Shown here in pieces: positions 8,212-16,668 of a stretch of 64,000 nucleotides of DNA (the stretch's first letter is position 1; each line of letters starts with the position of its first letter). Source of the DNA: Kaistia hirudinis (GTDB lineage: Bacteria; Pseudomonadota; Alphaproteobacteria; Rhizobiales; Kaistiaceae); the NCBI RefSeq assembly GCF_014196455.1, contig NZ_JACIDS010000002.1, forward strand, positions 682,001-746,000, in the 5' to 3' direction. The position numbers were made by a program, and so were the translations under genes. The notes under the pieces are model-generated. The model was not told where the DNA came from. It worked only from the letters and a program-made list of their open reading frames with translations, and searched no databases.

Positions 8212-10527
8212 CTATACGGCGCGCCGCGCGGACAGGCGCCGGTCGGATTGTCCGGACGCAAAATTGCGCGTGAAGCGGGGGACCTCACTCGCCGGCAGCG
8301 GCTCGGCGATCAGATAGCCCTGGACGAGATGACAGCCGAGGGCGCGCAGGAGATCCAGTTGCTCCCGCGTCTCGACACCCTCGGCCACGATGTCGAGGCC
8401 CAGCGCACCGGCGAGTGAGACGAGCGAGCGCACCAGCGCCGTGGTCTTCGCGCTCGTCTCGATGTCGGCGACGAAGGAGCGATCGATCTTGAGGCTGTTG
8501 ACGGGGAGCTTCAGCAAATGGCTCAGCGAGGCGAAGCCTGTGCCGAAATCATCAAGGGCGACCGAAAAGCCCAGGGCCTGCAGCGCGCCGAGCGTCTCGG
8601 CGATCCGGTCCGCATCGCGCGACAGCACCGTGGTCTCCGTGACCTCGATCGCGAGTTGCCGGCTCGACAGGCCGTTCTCCCACAGCTTCTCCGAAATCTC
8701 CGACGCGAACTCCGGCTGACGCAGATCGAAGCTCGTCACGTTCACGCTGACATGCGCGGGAACGGCATCGTTGCTCCACTCCTTGATGTCCGAGACGATC
8801 GCATCGATCATGCGGCGCGTCATGGCCTGGGCGACGTCCGGGACATCGAGCGCCTCCGCGAAATGTACCGGAGAGAGCAGCCCGCGCTCGGGATGACGCC
8901 AGCGGGCCAGCGCCTCGAATCCGACGATCTGCCCTGTCCGCAGATCGAGCAGGGGCTGGTAGTGAGGAATGATCTCGCCCCGCTCGATCGCGGCGCCGAG
9001 CCTTCCGATGAGGCGATAGATGCGCTCGGCCTGCAGGCGTAGCGTGGGCTCGAAGAAGACCGGACGGCCGCGACCATCGCGTTTCGCGCGATAGACGGCC
9101 ATATCGGCGGCGGCGGTCAGCTCGCGGGCGATCTGTCCGTCGTCGGGATAGAGGGCGGCGCCGACGGAGAGGCTGATCGGCACCTCCCGGCACTCGATCG
9201 TGAACGGCGCCATCCCGGCACGGACGAGGTGTTCGACGGCATCCTCGATCGCGCGCCGGTCGTTGGGGCCGGTGAGGATCACGGCAAACTCGTCGCCGCC
9301 CATGCGGCCGACGACGCCGGCCTTGCCGACCGCCGCAGCGAGGCGGCGCGACACCTCACGCAGCACCTCGTCGCCACCAGCATGGCCGAAGCGATCGTTG
9401 ATCTCCTTGAAGCGGTCGATATCGACCACGCAAAGCACGAGGCGATTGCCGTCACGTGCCGCTTCCAGGAGCGCCTCCTCGAAACGGGTCTCGAAATAGC
9501 TGCGGTTGGGGGCGCCTGTCAGACCGTCATGCTGGGCGAGATGGATGAGCTCGAGCTCCAGGATCTTGTTGCGCCGGATTTCTTCGCGCAGTTCGACGGT
9601 GGTTCTCTTCAGGGCGTCGTTGCTCGCCTTCAGGTCGATCGCGTGCCGCTCGAGGAGGCCATGCGCACTCAGCAATTCGTCGTGCTTGTGCTCGATGGCG
9701 CGCCGCGCGGCGATTTCCGGACCGATATCGACCCCGGTGATGGTGACATATTCGCCCCACGGCATGAACCGGAAGAGCCGGTCGGTGGCCATTCCGTTCT
9801 GGACATAGCTGAGTTCGAATGAACCGGACTGCTGCGTCTCGACGGCGGCAATGAAGCGGTCGAGCGCGCCGACGGCCCGCGCAAACGGGAACCGCACCGT
9901 CAGGAGCGATCCGATGAGGGAATCGGCGGCCTCGCCGAGACGGCGCCCCGCTTCGGCATTCGCAGCGACGGTTCGGAAATCGATGATGCTGCCGGCCTCG
10001 TCCCGGACCGCCTCGATGACCGTGATCGAATCGGAACTGGCATGGAAGACCGCGCGCAGAAGTTCGTTTTCGGTCTCGCTGCTGCGCACATAGATGAGCA
10101 GCCCCCGGTGGCCGTCGATCCGCACCGGGAGGATCAGCCGCTCGTTGACGCCCATCGCGCTCGATCCGAAGCGCTGCTGCAGGCAGAGCGAGGGCTTTCC
10201 GTCTTCAAGGATGCGCCAATAGCGATCGGCAAACAGGCGCATGCCGGCATTGTCGATCTCGGACACCTTCAATCCGGCCCGCAAATGGCTGAAAATCGCG
10301 GAAACGGACCGGCCGACATGATCATAGACGAGGTCGCCGTCTGCCTCGAACAGCCCCATCAGCCGGTCGGCGATGGGGGCGAACTCCGCGCGCAGCGTGG
10401 CGGCATCGACCGGACCCGCATTGGCGTGATGCCGCCAGGACGCCAGCAGATCGCGTATATCGCAATACTGCGTGGCGTGGTCGATGTCTTCGTGGATCTC
10501 CTCGACGGAAGTGTGCACGTCAATCAC
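8212..10527 (-). CDS. GGDEF-EAL bifunctional cyclic-di-GMP protein with PAS-like input
   Basis: A 771-residue soluble signalling protein. Residues 1-150 are an unassigned sensory region and about 155-275 look PAS-like. A helical linker at 280-330 leads to GGDEF (410-414) and an EAL domain (EAL at 538-540, with LDDFGTGF later). Both catalytic signatures look intact, so diguanylate cyclase and phosphodiesterase activities are both possible. The inhibitory RxxD site expected just before GGDEF is replaced by GKAG, so product inhibition is probably absent. No membrane segments. Start is GTG at 10527, with an A/G-rich but close ribosome site. It lies 48 bases downstream of the glutamine-synthetase-like gene in the same direction. 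Confidence 0.88.
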   Translation of the reverse strand: MIDVHTSVEEIHEDIDHATQYCDIRDLLASWRHHANAGPVDAATLRAEFAPIADRLMGLFEADGDLVYDHVGRSVSAIFSHLRAGLKVSEIDNAGMRLFADRYWRILEDGKPSLCLQQRFGSSAMGVNERLILPVRIDGHRGLLIYVRSSETENELLRAVFHASSDSITVIEAVRDEAGSIIDFRTVAANAEAGRRLGEAADSLIGSLLTVRFPFARAVGALDRFIAAVETQQSGSFELSYVQNGMATDRLFRFMPWGEYVTITGVDIGPEIAARRAIEHKHDELLSAHGLLERHAIDLKASNDALKRTTVELREEIRRNKILELELIHLAQHDGLTGAPNRSYFETRFEEALLEAARDGNRLVLCVVDIDRFKEINDRFGHAGGDEVLREVSRRLAAAVGKAGVVGRMGGDEFAVILTGPNDRRAIEDAVEHLVRAGMAPFTIECREVPISLSVGAALYPDDGQIARELTAAADMAVYRAKRDGRGRPVFFEPTLRLQAERIYRLIGRLGAAIERGEIIPHYQPLLDLRTGQIVGFEALARWRHPERGLLSPVHFAEALDVPDVAQAMTRRMIDAIVSDIKEWSNDAVPAHVSVNVTSFDLRQPEFASEISEKLWENGLSSRQLAIEVTETTVLSRDADRIAETLGALQALGFSVALDDFGTGFASLSHLLKLPVNSLKIDRSFVADIETSAKTTALVRSLVSLAGALGLDIVAEGVETREQLDLLRALGCHLVQGYLIAEPLPASEVPRFTRNFASGQSDRRLSARRAV

Positions 10528-10575
10528 TCTTTCTGCCGAAGTGGAGATTGCGCCTATACAGGTTAATTGGTGCTT

Positions 10576-11937
10576 TCAGGCGAGCCTCAGATAAAGCGCA
10601 TAGTCGAGATCGGGTATCTCTGCGAAGAACCGCTCGCATTCGGCCCGCTTGATCGCGAGATAGATTTCGGTGAACCGCTCGCCGAGGCGCCGCGGCAGAA
10701 AATCCGAGGCCCGTGCGGCGGCGAGGGCGTCCGGCCAGCTCGACGGCAGGCTCGGCGCGATCTGCTCATAGCCATTGCCGACGATCGGCGCGCCGGGATC
10801 GATAGATTTTTCAATGCCTTCGAGCATGGCGGCGAGCACCGTCGCCAGCGCGACATAGGGATTGGCATCGGCGCCGGCGACGCGCTGCTCAAGGTGGCGG
10901 CTGGCGGGAGGGCCTGCGGTGACGCGGACCGGGACGGAGCGGTTGTCGATCGCCCAGGCCGGGCCGACCGGCGCATAGGAGTTGCGGCGGAAGCGGCGAT
11001 AGGAATTGGCGTTCGGCGCGAACATCGCCATGCTTTCGCCCATCGTCGCCAGCAGGCCGCCAATGGCGAATTTGAGCAGTGGATTGGCCTCCCCCTCGCC
11101 GGCGAAGAGATTATTGCCCGCGGAATCGGCGAGGCTCGCATGGACATGCATGCCGCTTCCCGACCAGGTCGCATAGGGCTTGGCCATGAAGGTCGCGACA
11201 TAGCCGCGCCGTTCGGCGACGCCCTTGACGAGCCGCTTGAACAGGATGGCATCGTCGGCGGCGCGGAGCGCATCGGTGCGATGGCCGAGCACGATCTCGA
11301 ACTGGCCCGGCGCATATTCGGCGATCAGCGTGCGGGCCGGCAGGCCCATCGCCTCGGCGCCGCGATAGACTTCGTCGAGGAAGGGCGAGAAGTCCTCGAG
11401 GTCCTGGACCAGATAGGCCTGGAGCTGCGACTGGCGAAAGCCCGACTTGCCGGCGGGCGGACGCGGCCGGCCGGCGAGCATCGCCTCCCGGTCGATCAGG
11501 TAGAATTCGAGCTCGATCGCGACGACGGGGAAATAGCCGGCGGCCCGGAGTGCCGCGTCGACGCGGGCGACGGCATGGCGGGGATCCGCCTCGGTCGGCG
11601 TGCCGTCCTTCTCGAACGAGGTGAGCACGAATTGCGCCGAGGGCGTGTCGAGCCACGGCGCCATGGTCAGCGTGCCGGGAACCGGCCGGCAGTCGCGGTC
11701 GGAATCGCCCTGGTCCCAGACGAGGCCGGTCTCTTCGACATCGGCGCCGGTAATATCGAGCGAGAGGATCGAACAGGGCAGGGGCCGCCCGTGGCGATAG
11801 GCGGCAACGAGCTCTTCGCGGCGCAGGATCTTGCCGCGCTGTACGCCGGAGGGATCGGTCAGGAACGCCTCGAACTGCCGGATCTGAGGATGCGCGGCGA
11901 GGAAGGCCTCCGCCTCGGTCGGATCGCCGCCCTTCAT
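10576..11937 (-). CDS. Glutamine-synthetase-like amine ligase (PuuA/GlnA-type family)
   Basis: A 453-residue GS-superfamily enzyme. The N-terminal beta-grasp begins QFEAFLTDPSGVQRGK, with the specific IELEFYL metal/glutamate-site motif, GSGMHVHASL in the catalytic core and the family end motif ADANPYVALATVLA. Length and the early PSGVQRGK element place it with gamma-glutamylpolyamine synthetases and related ligases rather than housekeeping GlnA, which would have an adenylylation loop. It overlaps the upstream aminotransferase by four bases, so translation is coupled. The pair probably processes an amine or amino acid by glutamylation and transamination. Substrate not assigned. Confidence 0.85.
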   Translation of the reverse strand: MKGGDPTEAEAFLAAHPQIRQFEAFLTDPSGVQRGKILRREELVAAYRHGRPLPCSILSLDITGADVEETGLVWDQGDSDRDCRPVPGTLTMAPWLDTPSAQFVLTSFEKDGTPTEADPRHAVARVDAALRAAGYFPVVAIELEFYLIDREAMLAGRPRPPAGKSGFRQSQLQAYLVQDLEDFSPFLDEVYRGAEAMGLPARTLIAEYAPGQFEIVLGHRTDALRAADDAILFKRLVKGVAERRGYVATFMAKPYATWSGSGMHVHASLADSAGNNLFAGEGEANPLLKFAIGGLLATMGESMAMFAPNANSYRRFRRNSYAPVGPAWAIDNRSVPVRVTAGPPASRHLEQRVAGADANPYVALATVLAAMLEGIEKSIDPGAPIVGNGYEQIAPSLPSSWPDALAAARASDFLPRRLGERFTEIYLAIKRAECERFFAEIPDLDYALYLRLA

Positions 11938-13304
11938 GGCCGGTCTCCCGCGCCGAGCAGGGCATCGAAGGCGGCGGCGAGCGTCGCGACGAGCTTGTCG
12001 ACCTCGGCCGCGCCGGTCGCGGGCGAGACGAGCATCATATTGTGGAAGGGCGTCAACAGAACCCCGCGGTTGAGAAGGAAGAGATGGATGGCCCGCTCCA
12101 GATCGTGATCGAGCGCAAGGCGCGCCTCGGCCCCGTTCACGGGCGGCGTATCGGTAAAAACGAGTTCGACACGTGCGCCGAGGCGGATCATCGACCAGGG
12201 CAGGCCGCGCCGCGCGATTTCGGCGTCGATGCCGTCGGCGAGCGTTCCGGCCAGCGCCGTCATCTGCGCATAGGCTTCCGGCGTCATGACCTCGGTCAGG
12301 CAGGCGCGCATGGCCGCCATGGCGAGCAGATTGCCCGAGAGCGTTGTCCCGATCCCGCTATAGCCGGGCGCCTTGGCGTCGAGCACGCCGCGCATGCCGG
12401 CCTCGACGGCGGCTGTGAAGCCATAGACCGCGGCGGGCAGACCGCCCGCGACCGGCTTGCCGAGCACGAAGAAATCGGGCGCCAGGCTCTCCCGCGCGAT
12501 GTGGCCGCCATAAGCGGTGGCGATCGTATGCGTCTCGTCGAGGCAGATCAGCGCGCCATGGCGATGGGCCAGCGCGATCAGGCCTTCGAGAAAGCCCGGC
12601 TGCGGCAGCACCATGGCGGTATTGGTCAGCGCGGGCTCGGTCAAAACCAGCGCGACATCGCCCGCCGCCAGGGCCGCTTCCGCCGCGCCGAGATCGTTGA
12701 ACGGCACGGCGATCGACCCCGGTGCTCCCGGCGCCTGGCCAACCAGCCCCGCCTTGAGCACGGTCCGCCCGTCGCGATGATCGACGAAGGCCTCATCGAC
12801 CTGGCCGTGATAGCAGCCGTCGAAGACGAGCACGCGCGGGCGGCCCGTCAGCGCCCGCGCCCAGCGGATGACGGCGCGGTTGGCGTCGCTCGCCGTCGCC
12901 GTCACCTGCCAGAACGGCAGGCCGAAGATCGCCTCCAGCCGCGCCCCGACGGCCGCGACATCGGGGCCGGGCAGCATGGCAGTGAGCCCATGGCCGGCCT
13001 GCGCGGCGATCGCCCTGGCGATGGCGGGCGGCGAATGACCGAACAGCGCGCCGCCGTCGCCGAGGCAGAAATCGACATAGTGATGGCCGTCGGCATCCGT
13101 GATGGCGCAGCCTTCGGCCGAGACGATCGACAGCGGGAAGGGCGTGCCCCAATCCAGCATCCAGTGCAGCGGCACGCCGCCGAGAAAGTGCCGTCCCGTC
13201 TCGCCGGCGAGCGCCCGCGCGCGCGGATGCGACGCCGCGAAGCTCTCGGCCTCGCGTGCGGCCAGTTCGCGCGCCCGGGCCCGCAGCGTCTCGCGATCGG
13301 TCAA
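11934..13304 (-). CDS. Class III PLP aminotransferase (glutamate-1-semialdehyde aminomutase-like)
   Basis: About 456 residues, fold-type I PLP enzyme. GGDGGALFGHSPP is the phosphate-binding start region, LICLDETHT holds the PLP-ring Asp, and VLGKPVAGG holds the Schiff-base Lys. The sequence is nearer to the GSA-aminomutase/aspartate aminotransferase-family subgroup than to ornithine transaminases. The start is uncertain: the frame is open to 13493 but that extension is Arg/Pro-rich and unlike the family. TTG at 13304 has GAGAG about eight bases upstream and begins the plausible helix LTDRETLRARARELA. First gene of an operon with the GS-like ligase, divergent from the SDR. Confidence 0.82.
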   Translation of the reverse strand: MTDRETLRARARELAAREAESFAASHPRARALAGETGRHFLGGVPLHWMLDWGTPFPLSIVSAEGCAITDADGHHYVDFCLGDGGALFGHSPPAIARAIAAQAGHGLTAMLPGPDVAAVGARLEAIFGLPFWQVTATASDANRAVIRWARALTGRPRVLVFDGCYHGQVDEAFVDHRDGRTVLKAGLVGQAPGAPGSIAVPFNDLGAAEAALAAGDVALVLTEPALTNTAMVLPQPGFLEGLIALAHRHGALICLDETHTIATAYGGHIARESLAPDFFVLGKPVAGGLPAAVYGFTAAVEAGMRGVLDAKAPGYSGIGTTLSGNLLAMAAMRACLTEVMTPEAYAQMTALAGTLADGIDAEIARRGLPWSMIRLGARVELVFTDTPPVNGAEARLALDHDLERAIHLFLLNRGVLLTPFHNMMLVSPATGAAEVDKLVATLAAAFDALLGAGDRP

Positions 13305-13644
13305 TCGGTCGTCTCTCGTTGCATCATCCGGATTAGTCTTATCGTCATCCCGGTAACAAAATGAAGGGGCCGCGCGCTGCTGGAGCGGATCACAACGGCC
13401 GGTTCGAGGAGATGGCCTCGCCGGGCCGCGCACGCGAATGACGCCGTAGCAGGCAGAGCGCGGGACGTCCTTCGGTGAAAAAAGAAGGGTCACATATGAT
13501 TGGCTTTCAAATCAATAATTCCTATGTTGCCCTTGAGCGAGTGCCTGGACGGAGTGTCGGCCGCGTCTCGCTCGCAGCAGCGGCCGTCGGCAGGTTCGGC
13601 GGACGGAGGAAACGGCGCAACGCGTTGCCAAAGAAAGGAAAATC
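13305..13644. other. Intergenic region between divergent aminotransferase and SDR genes
   Basis: About 340 bases with no credible gene. The right half holds a promoter candidate for the SDR (13500-13528). The left half, in front of the TTG start, contains no clear promoter that I can support. Confidence 0.6.
13497..13528 (+). promoter_or_regulatory. Candidate sigma-70 promoter with small dyad
   Basis: TTGGCT (13500-13505) and TATGTT (13523-13528) are separated by exactly 17 bases in a locally AT-rich patch. The inverted repeat TGATT (13497-13501)/AATCA (13510-13514) overlaps the -35 element and could be an operator. It reads toward the SDR gene. Confidence 0.4.
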
Positions 13645-14409
13645 ATGACGCGGAATCTCCTGGACTATTCGGGCAAGACTGTTCTGATCACCGGCGCGGC
13701 GTCGGGCATCGGTCGGGCGACGGCCTTGGCCTTCGCCGAGCAGGGTGCACGGATCGTCATCGGCGACGTCGGCGAAGGCGCGCGTGACACCGTCGAGCAG
13801 ATCCGCGCCAAGGGTGGGGAAGCGATCTTCCAGCATGCCGACGTGGCCGATTCGGCGTCGGTTCAGTCTTTGGTGAATGCGGCTGTCGCTACCTATGGCC
13901 GGATCGATGCGGCATTCAACAATGCCGGCATCCTGCCGCCGACGGCCGACTTCGCTGACATGAAGGAGGAGGATTTCGACCGGATCATCAGCGTCGATCT
14001 CAAGGGGGTCTTCCTGTGCGTCAAATATGAGATCCAGGCGATGCTGAAGACGGGCGGCGGCGCGATCGTCAACACGGCGTCTGTCGCGGGCGTGATCGCG
14101 GATCCGGGCATGGCCCCCTATGCCGCCGCCAAGCACGGCGTGGTCGGGCTGACCAAGGCCGCCGCCCTCGACTATGCGAAGCGCGGCATCCGCGTGAACG
14201 CCATAGCCCCGGGCCTGATCCGCACGCCGATGACGGAACGCTGGCTGGCCGATCCCCAGTTCACGCAGGCACTGATGGCCAACAGCCCGATGGGGAGAGC
14301 TGCGGAGCCGGAGGAGATGGCAGGCGTGGTCCTCTTTCTGTGCTCACCCGCCGCATCGTTCGTCAACGGCGCGGTGTGGCTGGCCGATGGCGGCATGACG
14401 GCGCACTGA
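13645..14409 (+). CDS. Short-chain dehydrogenase/reductase (SDR)
   Basis: A 254-residue classical SDR using NAD(P)H. The Rossmann glycine motif TGAASGIG is at residues 16-23, NNAG follows in strand 4, and the catalytic Tyr/Lys are Y159 and K163 (YAAAK). The C-terminal IAPGLIRTPM segment and a WLADGG end are typical of FabG-like or alcohol-type SDRs. AAAGGAAA sits upstream of the ATG. It is divergent from the aminotransferase/GS-like pair, which suggests, without proof, that it oxidises or reduces an intermediate of the same pathway. Confidence 0.88.
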   Translation: MTRNLLDYSGKTVLITGAASGIGRATALAFAEQGARIVIGDVGEGARDTVEQIRAKGGEAIFQHADVADSASVQSLVNAAVATYGRIDAAFNNAGILPPTADFADMKEEDFDRIISVDLKGVFLCVKYEIQAMLKTGGGAIVNTASVAGVIADPGMAPYAAAKHGVVGLTKAAALDYAKRGIRVNAIAPGLIRTPMTERWLADPQFTQALMANSPMGRAAEPEEMAGVVLFLCSPAASFVNGAVWLADGGMTAH

Positions 14410-14651
14410 GCGGGGCGCCAGGCCGGGCCGGATGACAAGGCGCGAACGTCGCTTGGCGAGTGGTTTGGCCATGTCGTCCGGCCCGCATGCCTCAATCGGC
14501 GTCAATCCGCTGGGCCGGAGGCCCGGCGGGTGCCACTGTCCAGGCTTTCGCGACCACCGACAAGACAAGAGAGCGCGACACTCATCACCTCGATGGAACT
14601 TCCTTGCGGCTTTGTTCGTTTGAACATGCGTCCAATTCACAGGAGGTTGCC

Positions 14652-14729
14652 ATGGGCCGTTCCATTCTTCTCTGGCTGCTGGGTGTTCCTATCCCGATCA
14701 TCATTCTCCTCGCGATCTTCTTCCGGTGA
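14652..14729 (+). CDS. 25-residue hydrophobic membrane microprotein
   Basis: A very short reading frame preceded by a near-ideal AGGAGG five bases before the ATG. The product begins MGRSILLWLLG and is almost wholly hydrophobic, with a central VPIPIIILL and a short basic end, so it is a single membrane span. Its stop overlaps a GTG of the next gene's frame (GTGA), and the preferred ATG of that gene is 11 bases beyond the stop, so translation is probably coupled. I recall similar tiny proteins in alphaproteobacteria but could not check this. Function unknown; a small regulator or subunit of the neighbouring membrane protein is possible. Confidence 0.6.
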   Translation: MGRSILLWLLGVPIPIIILLAIFFR

Positions 14730-14740
14730 CGGGGGCTCCT

Positions 14741-15649
14741 ATGGCAATGGTCGAAACGTCGACGGTCGGTACGCTGGAATCTCCGCGTTCTGCCGTCTCA
14801 TGGGGCGCTATCCTCGCCGGCGCCGTCGTCGCGTCGGCCGTCTCGCTCGTGCTCGTGCTGCTCGGCTCCGGCCTCGGGCTCGCGGCCGTCTCGCCCTGGT
14901 CCGGGGCGGGCGCATCCGTCACGACATTCGCCGTCTCGGCGGTGATCTGGTTCGTGGCGACGCAGTGGATCGCGTCGGCCTTCGGCGGCTACATCACCGG
15001 GCGCCTGCGGACGAAATGGACCGATCTCCACGGTGACGAGGTGTTCTTCCGCGATACGGCCCATGGCTTCATCGCCTGGTGCCTGTCGACGCTGATCGTC
15101 GCAGCCGTGTTCTCGTCCATGCTGGCGGGCATCGTCTCGCAGGGTGCGCAGAGTGGTGCGGTCGTGCTGGCGGGCGCCGCGCAGGGCGCGACGCAGGGCG
15201 CAACCCAGTCGGCCAATCTGGCGGATCCGACGGACTATTTCATCGATACGCTGTTCCGTCCGGCCGCCGGCAGCGCGCCGTCCGAGGCGAACGCCGCGGA
15301 AGCGCGGACCGAAGCGACGCGCATCATCGTCACCGGCCTTGCCAGCGGCGAAATCCCGGCCGCGGACAAGACCTATCTCGCCGAGATGGTTGCCAGCCGC
15401 ACCGGCATCTCCCCGGCTGACGCGACGCAGCGGGTCGAGGCGGTTCTCGCCCAGATGGAAGCCGCCAAGCAGAAGGCCAAGGAAGCCGCCGATGCCGCCC
15501 GCAAGGCCGGATTGACGACGGCATTACTGACGGTCGCGGCCCTCCTCGTCGGCGCCTTCATCTCGAGCGTCGCCGCCGCCATCGCCGGCCGCCAGCGCGA
15601 CGAAGACGCACCGGAGATCGTGACTCGAAGGGGCGGTATCGTGGGGTAG
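14741..15649 (+). CDS. Membrane protein of unknown function
   Basis: A 302-residue protein with four apparent membrane segments: two near the N terminus (about residues 20-45 and 55-80), one near 110-130 and one close to the C terminus (270-290). The middle is soluble, with a short QGATQGATQ repeat and a long Ala/Glu/Lys helical stretch that may form a coiled coil. ATG 14741 has GGGGG upstream; GTG 14726, overlapping the microprotein stop, is the alternative. It is followed by a strong terminator, so the microprotein and this gene form a two-gene unit. No family recognised. Confidence 0.65.
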   Translation: MAMVETSTVGTLESPRSAVSWGAILAGAVVASAVSLVLVLLGSGLGLAAVSPWSGAGASVTTFAVSAVIWFVATQWIASAFGGYITGRLRTKWTDLHGDEVFFRDTAHGFIAWCLSTLIVAAVFSSMLAGIVSQGAQSGAVVLAGAAQGATQGATQSANLADPTDYFIDTLFRPAAGSAPSEANAAEARTEATRIIVTGLASGEIPAADKTYLAEMVASRTGISPADATQRVEAVLAQMEAAKQKAKEAADAARKAGLTTALLTVAALLVGAFISSVAAAIAGRQRDEDAPEIVTRRGGIVG

Positions 15650-15702
15650 CATTCGGGGATGAGACGACCCGTCGGTCGCCTTCTGATCCCGAGACAAGAA
15701 AG

Positions 15703-15733
15703 ACGCCGCTCTCCCCTGGGAGGGCGGCGTTTT
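15703..15733 (+). terminator. Strong intrinsic terminator
   Basis: A 12-bp stem (15703-15714 with 15719-15730, one T-G wobble) closes a four-base loop and runs into TTTT (15730-15733). It lies 53 bases after the membrane-protein stop. Confidence 0.85.
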
Positions 15734-15817
15734 CGTTTGGGTGCCCGATGGTCTGGATGGCCGGGCGGCGACCCATCGAGGTCATGGCGGGTCTTGCTGT
15801 TGATGCAGGACGTCTGG

Positions 15818-15840
15818 ATTGCCGGGTCAAGCCCGGCAAT
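15818..15840. repeat. Palindromic intergenic element
   Basis: ATTGCCGGG (15818-15826) and CCCGGCAAT (15832-15840) form a perfect 9-bp stem around TCAAG. The wording of this element, a Gly/Cys-coloured palindrome ending in AATGAC, resembles dispersed intergenic repeats I recall from alphaproteobacterial genomes. Only one copy is seen in this window, so its repeat status is inferred. Confidence 0.45.
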
Positions 15841-15939
15841 GACAGCCGGGGGCAGCACGCGAGGGCGTCTCGCCGGCCGCAGAAGGAATGATCTGCGCCT
15901 CGGCTGGCTGAAACAGCCAGCCGTCATCGAACCGCGATA

Positions 15940-16158
15940 TCAGGCGCCCTGCAGCGCCGCCTGGAGCTGCCCGGAGGCGGGCTGGCGCTGGCGGCGGACC
16001 TTGCGGGCGGCGCGCTCGGCCGCGACCGCGTCGGTGAAGATCGCACCTTCGAGCGCAGCGAAGGTGCGCTCCAGTGCGTGGAAGGCGAATGAACGGCCCG
16101 TGCGGACCAGAATGCCGGCCGCCTTGTCGTCGATCTCGATGATGTAATTGTCGAACAT
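15940..16158 (-). CDS. 72-residue basic protein of unknown function
   Basis: A small soluble protein. The N-terminal half (MFDNYIIEIDDKAAGILVRTG) looks like a compact beta-rich domain, and the C-terminal half is Arg/Ala-rich and helical (AAERAARKVRRQRQ). Start at 16158 is preceded by AAAGGGG with seven-base spacing. I recall related short proteins with the same beginning in Hyphomicrobiales, of no known function; this was not checked. The basic tail could bind nucleic acid. The frame is open much further upstream but without a better ribosome site. Confidence 0.6.
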   Translation of the reverse strand: MFDNYIIEIDDKAAGILVRTGRSFAFHALERTFAALEGAIFTDAVAAERAARKVRRQRQPASGQLQAALQGA

Positions 16159-16668
16159 CGAAGTACCCCTTTGCGCCATCCCGTGCCATGCAAGCTTCGG
16201 GCCGCGGCAAAAAATCTTGGCTGAAAGAACTGTGCCGTACGAAAGCGACACGCCCCAATGCCTGTGATCAGGCGTGGTTCCAACACCGACAGTGCATCTT
16301 CCCGCGCGGCCCGCTCGATCGGGGGAGAACGAAGGTCTCGGACATCGAAGGCACTCCTGGTGGAGGCATGGGCGGCGCCGGGGGGGCGTCGCCATGCCGC
16401 TTCGTCGGCAGAAATCCTCGCCAAAGCGGGGCATCGGCGCGCTTGCGCGCCCTTCACGGGATCGACGTCCCGTGCTCCGCCTCGACGATCAGTCTGCCTC
16501 CGGACGGCACGGGGATACCAGCGAAGCATTTCCGTTTTTTGACAAGGAATTAGGGTGGATTTCCCGGGAGCGGCCCACCCGCCGCGATGCGTTCCGCCAG
16601 CGCCTTTTCGATTGACAGGAGAAGGGCATCGCCCTTGTCTCGGCTCAATAAAATTCGGGAGGAAGAGA
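16159..16668. other. Long intergenic region upstream of xylulokinase
   Basis: About 510 bases. Open frames here have Arg/Pro/Gly-rich products without recognisable domains, so I see no gene. The right end holds a candidate promoter and palindrome for the kinase gene (16612-16640). Confidence 0.55.
16612..16640 (+). promoter_or_regulatory. Candidate promoter with palindrome upstream of xylulokinase
   Basis: A consensus -35 TTGACA (16612-16617) is followed by the perfect palindrome AAGGGCATCGCCCTT (16622-16636) in spacer position. The -10 region (TTGTCT at 16635-16640, 17-base spacing) is weak, so this looks like a regulated promoter. The ROK regulator downstream is one candidate to bind it. 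Confidence 0.35.

Noticed and set aside
16188-16553. Open frame between the 72-residue orphan and xylulokinase
   Set aside because: No ribosome site, Gly/Arg/Pro-rich unlike a protein, overlapping frames equally open.
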